Shown one piece after another: positions 26,079 through 33,210 of a DNA stretch of 64,000 nucleotides. Each line of letters begins with the position of its first letter. The first letter of the stretch is position 1. The notes beneath the pieces were generated by a model. The model searched no databases and was not told the origin of the DNA. It was given only the letters and a program-made list of their open reading frames with translations. Origin of the DNA: Anaerosolibacter sp. (lineage in GTDB: Bacteria > Bacillota > Clostridia > Peptostreptococcales > Thermotaleaceae). The position numbers were made by a program, and so were the translations under genes. The stretch spans positions 1 through 64,000 of the forward strand of contig NZ_JARBTM010000003.1 in the NCBI RefSeq assembly GCF_029240175.1, written 5' to 3'.

Positions 26079-26819
26079 ATGAATAAATTAACCATGAAGA
26101 ACATTGAGAAATCCATCAATACCGCTGTGAGCGGCGGTCATTTTGAAAATTTACAGCGGATTTATCGTACCATTCCCCAGGGGCGCTGTCATGGCTGCAC
26201 AAAATGCTGTATGGAATCTGTACAAACCCATTATGTTGAATTCCTTCATATATTTCAGTACCTGCAGGGGAATCGTGCCCTTTATGAGGCGTTGTTCCCA
26301 AAACTCATTCAATATTACTTCTTAGAGTTAGTGGAAAAGAACCCTTGTCCATTCTTAAACGAAGAGGGCATGTGTATGATCTATAGCTATCGCCCTCTTG
26401 TCTGCAGGCTGTTTGGCCATTGGACAGAGGAAGAATACGAAGACAGCTATCGTGCTGTCTATAACGAAAATCTTCAGAGCGCCAGATTGTTCAAGAACAA
26501 ATACGGCATTGCATTGCCAAAACAGGTGGTAGACTACAAGATTCAGTATTGCCAGGACTTTGAAGTGAAGAAAAGGATACAAAGGAACCAAAGACAAAAT
26601 ATGGTGGACAATATTTTTACCATGGAGTCTGCCTATTTTATGAGAGGCCTGCTTACCGAGGAGGACCTAGGTACAGGATTGATCTCTTGGTTCATTTATA
26701 CCATCTTTGATCGAGAAGAAGCCAGTTCCCTTCGACTCCAGGTCATGAAAGAATATTTAGAAGACGGCGTCAGTGAAACCTTGGAGGAACTGGTGGGGAA
26801 GACGCGGGCGGTGATTTAG
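26079..26819 (+). CDS. cysteine-cluster protein (YkgJ-like), 246 residues
   Basis: Cysteine core CHGCTKCC at about residues 38-45, then CPFLNEEGMC and YRPLVCRLFG at about 89-110: the YkgJ/UPF0153-type putative metal-binding pattern. The C-terminal 130 residues are helical and unassigned. It is the last gene of the element, with no sigma-54 promoter, so it may be unrelated to the cargo pathway. Function unknown; a protein with a similar core is encoded at 1973-2671 outside the element. Confidence 0.7.
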   Translation: MNKLTMKNIEKSINTAVSGGHFENLQRIYRTIPQGRCHGCTKCCMESVQTHYVEFLHIFQYLQGNRALYEALFPKLIQYYFLELVEKNPCPFLNEEGMCMIYSYRPLVCRLFGHWTEEEYEDSYRAVYNENLQSARLFKNKYGIALPKQVVDYKIQYCQDFEVKKRIQRNQRQNMVDNIFTMESAYFMRGLLTEEDLGTGLISWFIYTIFDREEASSLRLQVMKEYLEDGVSETLEELVGKTRAVI

Positions 26820-26821
26820 GG

Positions 26822-26989
26822 CTTTGTTAGCGGTTAGCGGGTTAGCAGTTAGAAGAAAAATCAGAAACTGAAAAAGCTTTAAATTTACAACGACTTCTAG
26901 AGTGAGATACTTTAGAAGTTTTTTTATTTTGATTATCTTCCAAGGACAACCCCAATTCGGCTAACCGCTAACTGCTAACCTGCTAACCT
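26822..26989. repeat. GGTTAGC-type heptamer repeats, inverted, abutting the att site
   Basis: Left arm about 26824-26853 (GTTAGCG, GTTAGCG, GGTTAGC, AGTTAGA units), right arm about 26959-26989 (CTAACCG, CTAACTG, CTAACCT, GCTAACCT units), ending two bases before the element's terminal arm. A second copy is at 55430-55521. Confidence 0.7.
26893..26926 (+). terminator. terminator near the right end of the element
   Basis: ACTTCTA / TAGAAGT stem with a 13-base loop and seven Ts; it ends the Cys-cluster gene before the attachment site. Confidence 0.55.
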
Positions 26990-26990
26990 G

Positions 26991-27032
26991 TTCTACATCC
27001 TCCACTCCACACTAATCCATTGCTTAGACCCG
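26991..27032 (+). other. right attachment site (attR)
   Basis: The element arm TTCTACATCCTCCACTCCA (26991-27009), then CA, the crossover dinucleotide CT (27012-27013) and the yabG-side half-site. Joined to attL's inner half it gives a 19-6-19 symmetric attP with CT in the middle of the six-base spacer. Confidence 0.82.
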
Positions 27033-27188
27033 GTATTTATTTGTGAAAAAATCGCGTATACCAGCGTGGACCGGTTTATTCCTATTGAGGAGATTTTGGA
27101 GAATACCATCACGGGATTAAAGGGCGTAGGAGGGCTGCAGACCAGAGGCAAATATAGACAGGGACTCCCTAAATCACCATATCAATAA
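27012..27188 (+). pseudogene. yabG: yabG 3' part, C-terminal 58 codons
   Basis: Translated from CTA 27012: L-IHCLDPVFICEKIAYTS and onward to ENTITGLKGVGGLQTRGKYR, which is the conserved end of YabG (compare IHALDPV and GIGGIETRG-type sequence in the family). It has no start codon or ribosome binding site of its own and is only useful once joined to 14079-14786. It is intact, with no frameshift or stop, which argues against long neutral decay and for continued use. The gene that follows and veg keep the usual yabG-veg neighbourhood. Confidence 0.88.
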
Positions 27189-27219
27189 GTAGTTCAAACG
27201 GCCAAAGGGGGGGAAAAAT

Positions 27220-28656
27220 TTGGATGATAGAAAAGAGAGGATCTATGTAAAAGTATATGACCATCAAACGGAGCAACTGGCTTCAAAACCGATGGTAGAA
27301 TTGATGAAAGAAATGATTGCTGCCCAAATGCCCATTTCCTTTGAAAGGGAAGCCTTAAAAGCGCAGGCGATTATTGTGAGAACCTTCCTTGTAAGGCAGG
27401 TGAAGTCTTTAGGTGGAAGCGGATGCAGTCAATACGAAGATGCTGACTTCTGTACAGGAGGTCATTGTGGTGACTGGATTTCAAAGGAAAGCTTGATGGC
27501 ATTGTGGGGCAGCGATTTTCATATAAATTGGACCAAACTAGAGGAGGCAGTAAAAGAAACAGGGGATCAGATTATTACCATGAACAACAAACCTATCGAA
27601 CCTAGATATCATATCACTTGTGGTGGAGCCACGGAGAACTCAGAAAACGTGAAGGGCAATAAAATTTTGTATTTGCGTAAAGTGCTGTGCAGCTACTGCA
27701 ACAATTCACCCTATTGGAAGCAAACCGTTGAAATGACCATTGAGGAGATAGAGGAAAAGTTGAAAATAAAGATGTCGGAAACTTCATCTATCGAAGGTCC
27801 TTGGATTCAAGGTATGGTTGAAAATGTAGAACGAGATGAAGATGGGCGTATTATAGAAATGAAAATAAGCGGAACAACTTTTAAAGGTACTGACCTTGTG
27901 GCCTTACTTGGTCTTGACTCCACTAGATTTGGATGGAAGCCGATTTCATTTAAATTCGAAATAGGTGGAAAGGGAGATGGATTGGGTCTTTGTCAATACG
28001 GTGCCAATGCTATGGCAAGAGAAGGTAAGGACGCCGAGGAGATTTTAAATTATTATTTTACAGGTGTTTCCATCAAAGAATTTGAAAAAAGAAGTATAAA
28101 TATGCCCTTAAGTGGAAAAATAATTGTGTTAGATCCTGGACATGGCGGAGATAACTCGGAGGACAATGAAGGTCCAACAGGTGTACGAGAGAAGGATGTA
28201 AATCTAGCTATTAGCAGCAGCTTGGCTGAAATTCTACGAAAAGCAGGGGCCGAAGTTTATGAAACCCGAACGGAAGATGTGTATGTGTCCTTGGGTAAAA
28301 GAGCAGCTTTAGCCAATAAAATACGACCAAACTTCTTTTTAAGTATACATCAAAATGCATTTGCCAATCCAAATATATCGGGAAGCGAAGTCTATCACTA
28401 TCGGGGTGATCGTGATGGAGAAACTTTGGGGAATCTCATCTTAAAAGAACTAGCCCAAAGTTTGGGTACGGCAGAAAGAGGTGTTAAGATCGCGGATTTT
28501 TATTTGTTAAGGGAAGTAAGAACCACAGCACTTCAGATAGAAGTTGCTTTTATTACAAATCCTGAAGAGGAACAAAAACTACAGGATCAAGTAAGCCGAA
28601 AAGATGCTGCGGAAGCCATAGGGAAAGCCCTTATCAAGTATTACAGCTATGAATAG
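27220..28656 (+). CDS. SpoIID-like / N-acetylmuramoyl-L-alanine amidase fusion
   Basis: A 478-residue two-domain protein. Residues about 15-285 resemble SpoIID/LytB (FEREALKAQAIIVRTF, HITCGGATENSENV, GDGLGLCQYGANAMA), a family that cleaves denuded glycan strands. Residues about 295-478 are an Amidase_3 domain with zinc ligands in DPGHGG, an SIHQNAF histidine and the catalytic EVAFITNPEE. No signal peptide or membrane segment is present, so how it reaches its substrate is unclear; action after mother-cell engulfment or on lysis is possible. Start TTG 27220 after a run of seven Gs, 31 bases after yabG, so probably co-transcribed with it. Confidence 0.82.
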   Translation: MDDRKERIYVKVYDHQTEQLASKPMVELMKEMIAAQMPISFEREALKAQAIIVRTFLVRQVKSLGGSGCSQYEDADFCTGGHCGDWISKESLMALWGSDFHINWTKLEEAVKETGDQIITMNNKPIEPRYHITCGGATENSENVKGNKILYLRKVLCSYCNNSPYWKQTVEMTIEEIEEKLKIKMSETSSIEGPWIQGMVENVERDEDGRIIEMKISGTTFKGTDLVALLGLDSTRFGWKPISFKFEIGGKGDGLGLCQYGANAMAREGKDAEEILNYYFTGVSIKEFEKRSINMPLSGKIIVLDPGHGGDNSEDNEGPTGVREKDVNLAISSSLAEILRKAGAEVYETRTEDVYVSLGKRAALANKIRPNFFLSIHQNAFANPNISGSEVYHYRGDRDGETLGNLILKELAQSLGTAERGVKIADFYLLREVRTTALQIEVAFITNPEEEQKLQDQVSRKDAAEAIGKALIKYYSYE

Positions 28657-28660
28657 AAAT

Positions 28661-28688
28661 AGAAGAACGTAATGTTCTTCTTTTCTTA
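28661..28688 (+). terminator. intrinsic terminator
   Basis: GAAGAAC / GTTCTTC stem, five-base loop, T-rich tail; separates the amidase gene from the veg promoters. Confidence 0.7.
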
Positions 28689-28754
28689 TATCGTTCAGAT
28701 GCTTGACATAAAATTCTTAGGAAAATGTTACCAACCACAAGAAATGGAGATTTG

Positions 28755-28825
28755 TTGACAATCCATTGGAACCATTGTATAATATTTGGCCAAAAATTTG
28801 ACAAATATGTACAATGTGATATAAT
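28755..28825 (+). promoter_or_regulatory. two tandem consensus sigma-A promoters of veg
   Basis: Promoter 1: TTGACA 28755-28760 and TATAAT 28778-28783, 17-bp spacing. Promoter 2: TTGACA 28798-28803 and TATAAT 28820-28825, 16-bp spacing. Both have perfect hexamers. veg of Bacillus subtilis is also known for tandem strong promoters. Confidence 0.9.
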
Positions 28826-28856
28826 AATACTGTATACTTTGAAAGAAGGTGATTAG

Positions 28857-29123
28857 GTGGCTACTAAAAATACAATAGCCGAGATCAAAAGGAATGTGGA
28901 GCACCTTGTTGGAGAGAAAGTAAGATTGAAGGCCAATAAAGGAAGAAAGAAGGTATCTGTTAAAGAAGGTATCCTTGAAACGACTTATCCTAACATCTTT
29001 GTGGTATGTATTGACGGAGGCTATAACACTGTAAGAAGGGTTTCATATAGCTATTCAGATATATTGACAGAAACAGTAGAAATTACTTTATGTAAAGATG
29101 AGAAAAAAGTACAAGTAAGCTAA
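28857..29123 (+). CDS. veg: Veg protein
   Basis: An 88-residue protein matching Veg: KRNVEHLVGEKVRLKANKGRKK, GILETTYPNIFVV and RRVSYSYSDILT. It is a small, very abundant protein in Bacillus linked to biofilm and spore outgrowth; its biochemical role is not settled. Start is GTG 28857 after GAAGGTGAT. Position after yabG matches Bacillus (yabG-veg-sspF-ispE); here sspF and ispE lie further downstream, separated by acquired genes. Confidence 0.92.
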   Translation: MATKNTIAEIKRNVEHLVGEKVRLKANKGRKKVSVKEGILETTYPNIFVVCIDGGYNTVRRVSYSYSDILTETVEITLCKDEKKVQVS

Positions 29124-29163
29124 ATAAACCGCCAATGAGCTTTATAGGCGGTTTATTTTTTAA
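29122..29163 (+). terminator. terminator of veg
   Basis: Perfect 12-bp stem AAATAAACCGCC (29122-29133) / GGCGGTTTATTT (29147-29158) with following Ts. Confidence 0.85.
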
Positions 29164-29190
29164 TATATAAGAATAATTTTGAGAATACAT

Positions 29191-29256
29191 GGGTGGGGAA
29201 ACCCCACCCCTACTGGTATTTCTGTACCTTTGTAGGGGCAGGTTCATCCTACCCCT
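29191..29256. repeat. GTAGGGGCAGG-type dispersed hairpin repeat
   Basis: GGGTGGGGAAACCCCACCCCTAC faces GTAGGGGCAGGTTCATCCTACCCC across a short spacer; each arm is itself a hairpin. Other copies: 25888-25956, 62221-62290, and degenerate arms near 49600 and 54116. Confidence 0.65.
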
Positions 29257-29305
29257 TCTTTTATACATATTTAACAGAAAATTCTAGGAAATACAAAAAA
29301 ATTTT

Positions 29306-29553
29306 TATGAATGGATTCCAATGTTTATACATACCATGAATAATCTACGGTTACGAAATAGTTAGAGCAAACAAGAAGGTTTTCAAAAAAACAATAAATT
29401 CCAGTTAAAAAATTCCAATTTATTCATCTCATGAATATTCACAGTTATTACATATTATGGAAATTAGCAGGGATACCTTGAATAATCAAGACTTGAAACC
29501 ATATCCGAATAAATGTATACTTAATTTAGAAAAGTTAGATTATTCATGAATCG
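29306..29553. promoter_or_regulatory. cluster of ARG-box-like sites upstream of arcA
   Basis: At least five matches to the ArgR/AhrC operator pattern TGAATAATTCA-like: around 29306-29320 (TATGAATGGATTCCA), 29336-29350, 29429-29444 (TCATGAATATTCACAG), 29477-29491 and 29538-29553 (GATTATTCATGAATCG). Arginine-dependent activation of the arc operon by an ArgR-type regulator is expected from known arc systems; the regulator gene is not in the window. Confidence 0.65.
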
Positions 29554-29594
29554 ACAAAGGGTGGAAGACATTCCATGTATTGGGGGGAAGCAAA

Positions 29595-30827
29595 TTGACA
29601 ACAGATAGAAAACCATTTCTTGATGTGAGATCAGAAATAGGAAAATTAAAAGCTGTTATGCTGCACCGACCAGGAAGAGAATTAGAAAGAATTACACCAC
29701 AATATTTACATGAACTATTATTCGATGATATTCCATGGCTAAAAAAAATGCGGGAAGAGCATGATGGGTTTGCTGATGCACTGAGGATGCGTGGCTGCAC
29801 CGTATATTACTACGAGGATATGCTAGGGGAGATTCTAAAAGATAATCATGTAAAAGAAGATTTGGTAATAGAGGTTCTCACAAAATGTAATATTGCAAAT
29901 CCAGATCTTGAAGAGTTAATCAAAGGATTTTTAATGGAGAAAGACGCTCAAATAGTTGCAGAAATAATGATTGCTGGTCTCCATAAAAAGGATTTTCCTG
30001 ATATACACCGGGAAAAGCGGTTGGTTGATCATATTAAAGAAGAATATCCTTTCTACATCAATCCCCTGCCAAATTTATATTTTACAAGAGATCCAGGGGC
30101 TGTCATAGGGAATGGTCTTTCTGTTAATTCCATGAACACCCATGCTAGGGACCGAGAGACGATGATTTTAAAATATATTTATATGCATCATCCAAGCTTT
30201 GAGAAAGAAGTAAGCCCTCTTTGGTACGACTATGACAGAAGATACAGCCTTGAGGGTGGAGATATACTTGTGCTGGGAGAAAACGTTATTGCAGTAGGCT
30301 GTAGTGAAAGAACCTCTGCCCGAGGCATCGAGGATCTAGCCATGAACCTTTTTAAAGGAGATGACAAGATCAAGCAGGTTATTGCAGTACAGATACCCTT
30401 TACCCGAGCCTACATGCATTTAGATACGGTATTTACCATGGTAGACTATGATAAGTTTACCATTTATCCAGGGGTAGAGGATAAGGTGAAGGCCTTCTGC
30501 CTTACAGAAGGAAAAACTTGTCCAAAGGTAGAACCCATGGGCAATCTTCAAGATGCACTGAAAAAAGCGCTGAACATTCCATCAATCCAATTTATTCAAA
30601 GCGGCGGTGGCGATGAGGTAACAGCTGCCAGGGAACAGTGGAACGATAGTACCAATACCCTGGCCATTGCACCAGGGGTCGTGGTAACATATAATCGAAA
30701 TGAAGCCTCCAACACAACCCTAAGAAAGCACGGGATAGAGGTTGTGGAGATTGAAGGTTCAGAACTGGTAAGAGGCAGAGGCGGTCCAAGGTGTATGAGC
30801 ATGCCGCTGAATAGGGAGAAGATATAG
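29595..30827 (+). CDS. arcA: arginine deiminase
   Basis: A 410-residue enzyme hydrolysing arginine to citrulline and ammonia. Motifs: AVMLHRPGRELERI, FTRDPGAVIGNG, LEGGDILVLG, the HLDTVFTMVD histidine segment and the C-terminal RGRGGPRCMSMPL with the catalytic cysteine. TTG 29595 is preferred as start: GGGGGG stands seven bases upstream, and the next upstream TTG (29580) overlaps that sequence. First gene of the arc operon, preceded by ARG-box-like sites; provides ATP with arcB and arcC. Confidence 0.94.
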   Translation: MTTDRKPFLDVRSEIGKLKAVMLHRPGRELERITPQYLHELLFDDIPWLKKMREEHDGFADALRMRGCTVYYYEDMLGEILKDNHVKEDLVIEVLTKCNIANPDLEELIKGFLMEKDAQIVAEIMIAGLHKKDFPDIHREKRLVDHIKEEYPFYINPLPNLYFTRDPGAVIGNGLSVNSMNTHARDRETMILKYIYMHHPSFEKEVSPLWYDYDRRYSLEGGDILVLGENVIAVGCSERTSARGIEDLAMNLFKGDDKIKQVIAVQIPFTRAYMHLDTVFTMVDYDKFTIYPGVEDKVKAFCLTEGKTCPKVEPMGNLQDALKKALNIPSIQFIQSGGGDEVTAAREQWNDSTNTLAIAPGVVVTYNRNEASNTTLRKHGIEVVEIEGSELVRGRGGPRCMSMPLNREKI

Positions 30828-30830
30828 AGA

Positions 30831-30908
30831 CGCTATTCGCTGCTCGCCTCTCGCTACTCGGAAAAGACTTTTGTTTTAGCGAGAAGCGAGTAGCCAGTAG
30901 CGAGCGGC
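30831..30908. repeat. TAGCGAG-type heptamer repeats between arcA and arcB
   Basis: Left arm CGCTATTCGCTGCTCGCCTC and right arm units AGCGAGAAGCGAGTAGCCAG form an imperfect hairpin with a T-rich loop, inside an operon. It may act as a transcript-processing or attenuation hairpin (inference). Confidence 0.65.
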
Positions 30909-30988
30909 CCGTAGACATGACTACAAATCAACACAAATGAAGATAATGTATTAATTATAAATAACCATAAACAAGGAGGAATACACCA

Positions 30989-31984
30989 ATGGCAGTGAAT
31001 TTGAAAGGAAGAAACTTTTTAACTTTAAGACATTTCACACCAGAAGAGATCAGATACCTATTGAATCTTTCCAAGGACTTGAAAAATAAGAAAAGAGTCG
31101 GTGGAAGAGAAAAACTATTGGAAGGTAAAAACGTTGTACTGTTATTTGAGAAGGCCTCTACAAGAACAAGATGTGCTTTCGAAGTTGCGGCAATGGATGA
31201 GGGCGCAGGGGTTACCTTCTTGGGCTCCAATGACAGCCAAATGGGCAAGAAAGAATCCTTAGAAGATACTGCAAAGGTACTGGGAAGAATGTATGATGGC
31301 ATCGAATTTAGAGGATTTAAGCAAGAAACCGTAGAGTTATTGGCAGAGCATGCCGGGGTTCCAGTATGGAATGGATTGACGGATATGTACCACCCTACAC
31401 AAATCCTTGCAGACTTACTTACCATAGAGGAGCATGTGGCGAAGCCTTTGAATAAAGTGAAGTTCGTTTATGTGGGCGATGCTAGAAATAACATGGGGAA
31501 CTCCCTATTGATCGGTGCTGCAAAGATGGGTATGCATTTCGTTGCATTGGCACCAAAGGAATTGTTCCCAGCAGAAGATCTGGTAGCAGCGATGGAAGAA
31601 GTGGCAAAGGAAACAGGGGCAACCATTGAGCTGACAGAGAATATTGAGGAAGCCGTTAAGGGTGCAGATGTGATTTATACCGATGTATGGGTATCCATGG
31701 GTGAAGAGGATCAGTTTGAGGAAAGAATCAAAATGCTTCATCCATACCAAGTAAATATGGATATGCTGAATAAGTCTGGAAACCCAGATATAATTTTCCT
31801 TCATTGTTTACCAGCTTTCCATGATCTTGAGACGAAGGTTGGTAAAGAAGTTTTTGAAAAGTATGGGTTAAAAGAAATGGAAGTTACCGATGAAGTGTTT
31901 AGAAGCAAGCATTCAAAAGTATTTGATGAAGCAGAAAATAGACTTCATACCATAAAGGCAGTGATGGTAGCAACGATTGCATAG
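30989..31984 (+). CDS. arcB: ornithine carbamoyltransferase, catabolic
   Basis: A 331-residue enzyme converting citrulline and phosphate to ornithine and carbamoyl phosphate in this pathway. Carbamoyl-phosphate motif STRTR in [15 protein letters not shown], the DMYHPTQ motif and the ornithine-binding [17 protein letters not shown] precedes the ATG. The neighbouring arcA and arcC make the catabolic role more likely than a biosynthetic argF role. Confidence 0.93.
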   Translation: MAVNLKGRNFLTLRHFTPEEIRYLLNLSKDLKNKKRVGGREKLLEGKNVVLLFEKASTRTRCAFEVAAMDEGAGVTFLGSNDSQMGKKESLEDTAKVLGRMYDGIEFRGFKQETVELLAEHAGVPVWNGLTDMYHPTQILADLLTIEEHVAKPLNKVKFVYVGDARNNMGNSLLIGAAKMGMHFVALAPKELFPAEDLVAAMEEVAKETGATIELTENIEEAVKGADVIYTDVWVSMGEEDQFEERIKMLHPYQVNMDMLNKSGNPDIIFLHCLPAFHDLETKVGKEVFEKYGLKEMEVTDEVFRSKHSKVFDEAENRLHTIKAVMVATIA

Positions 31985-31997
31985 GGGGAAGATAACC

Positions 31998-32945
31998 ATG
32001 AAGAAAGATAGAGTTGTGATTGCCCTTGGGGGAAATGCCTTACAGGCAGATCCTAAGGATACAACGGCAGAATCCCAGTTGATCACTGCCAAGTCAACAG
32101 CAAAGCCTTTGGTGGACCTTATAGCCGATGGCCATGAGCTCATTATTGCCCACGGAAATGGACCCCAGGTGGGGCAAATCGTTGCTACCTATGAGGCAGC
32201 GGCCGGGGTACCTACCATGCCTTTTCCTGAGTGCGGGGCTATGAGTCAAGGGTATATTGGCTATCATCTACAGCAGGCCATCCGAGAGGAAATGCATCAT
32301 AGAGGGATAGATAAAAGCGTTGCAGCTGTTGTTACCCAAGTGATTGTGGATAAAAATGATCCAGGATTCCAGAACCCAACAAAACCTGTAGGTTCCTTCT
32401 TCTCTGGGGAAGAGGCCCAACGACTCCAGGAGGAAAAGGGTTATGTGATGAAGGAGGATGCTGGCAGAGGCTGGAGAAGAGTGGTAGCGTCACCAGAACC
32501 GATAGGGGTGGTAGAAGCACCGATTGTGAAGACGTTGGTGGATGCAGGGCATATTGTCATCACCGTTGGCGGCGGCGGAGTGCCTGTTATCGACAGAGGA
32601 AACGGTGTTCTGGAAGGGGTACCAGCGGTAATTGATAAGGATTTTGCATCGGAAAAGATCGCAGAAATTTTGGAGGCAGATTATCTGATTATCCTAACGG
32701 CTGTTGAGAAGGTATCTATCAACTTCAATAAGCCAAATCAGCAGAACTTAGATCGAATGACAGTGGCTGAAGCCAAGCAATATATCGAGGAAGGTCACTT
32801 TGCGCCAGGCTCTATGCTGCCAAAGGTAAAGGCAGCCATGAAGTTTGTAGAATCAAAACCAGGCAGAAAAGCCTTGATTACCTCCTTAGAAAAGGCCAAG
32901 GAAGGTATCGAAGGCAGAACAGGTACCGTTCTTGTATACGAATAA
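31998..32945 (+). CDS. arcC: carbamate kinase
   Basis: A 315-residue amino-acid-kinase-fold enzyme that makes ATP from carbamoyl phosphate and ADP. Motifs: VIALGGNALQ at the N-terminus, AHGNGPQVG, and GGGGVPVI. Start ATG 31998 follows GGGGGAAG; a 5'-longer frame starting at 31977 would overlap arcB and was rejected. Last gene of the arc operon. Confidence 0.94.
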   Translation: MKKDRVVIALGGNALQADPKDTTAESQLITAKSTAKPLVDLIADGHELIIAHGNGPQVGQIVATYEAAAGVPTMPFPECGAMSQGYIGYHLQQAIREEMHHRGIDKSVAAVVTQVIVDKNDPGFQNPTKPVGSFFSGEEAQRLQEEKGYVMKEDAGRGWRRVVASPEPIGVVEAPIVKTLVDAGHIVITVGGGGVPVIDRGNGVLEGVPAVIDKDFASEKIAEILEADYLIILTAVEKVSINFNKPNQQNLDRMTVAEAKQYIEEGHFAPGSMLPKVKAAMKFVESKPGRKALITSLEKAKEGIEGRTGTVLVYE

Positions 32946-32951
32946 TGATCA

Positions 32952-32983
32952 AAGGGATCTAGCTGAAGTGCTAGATCCTTTTT
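32952..32983 (+). terminator. terminator of the arc operon
   Basis: GGATCTAGC (32955-32963) / GCTAGATCC (32970-32978) followed by five Ts. Confidence 0.85.
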
Positions 32984-32984
32984 G

Positions 32985-33068
32985 CAGTTCGCTGCTCGCT
33001 TTTCGCTTCTCGGCCAACCCTACTATCACTTTTGTTTTGCTAGTAGCGAGGAGCTAGTAGCCAGTAGT
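32985..33068. repeat. TAGCGAG-type heptamer repeats, inverted
   Basis: Left units TTCGCTGCTCGCTTTTCGCT and right units TAGTAGCGAGGAGCTAGTAG face each other around an AT-rich loop immediately after the arc terminator. Confidence 0.6.
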
Positions 33069-33210
33069 CAAAAATTTTTTTTCAATCTATGAAACTTTTT
33101 TGAACTCCTTTCGTCATACATATATAAAGGAAAACAAATTGCTGATAGGCAATTTTGTTATGGGGTATAAGGACAAGAGAAAGAGATAATACATAAGGAG
33201 GTAGAAAACA

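Larger units (their letters stand above)
14787..27011 (+). mobile_element. 12,225-bp skin-like element inside yabG
   Basis: Both borders are defined by the split reading frame of yabG and by a shared CT dinucleotide (14787-14788 and 27012-27013). Just inside are inverted 19-bp arms, 14791-14809 and 26991-27009, matching at 18 of 19 positions. A large serine recombinase gene is inside, in the same orientation as yabG. The rest is metabolic: hydratase, CoA-transferase, permease, chemoreceptor-like protein, thiolase, sigma-54 activator, SDR and a Cys-cluster protein. No phage structural or replication genes were seen. Terminators lie just inside both ends. Excision in the mother cell to rebuild yabG is inferred by analogy with the skin element of sigK. 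Confidence 0.88.

Noticed and set aside
26822-26989. Short repeats near attR and elsewhere as a CRISPR array
   Set aside because: Units are 6-8 bp, degenerate, contiguous and inverted; there are no 25-40 bp repeats with unique spacers and no cas genes.
14787-27011. Element as an ordinary prophage
   Set aside because: No capsid, tail, terminase, lysis or replication genes were found between the att sites; the content is metabolic and regulatory.
31977-31997. Upstream start of carbamate kinase overlapping arcB
   Set aside because: Family begins at MKKDRVVIALGGN, and GGGGGAAG is placed for ATG 31998.
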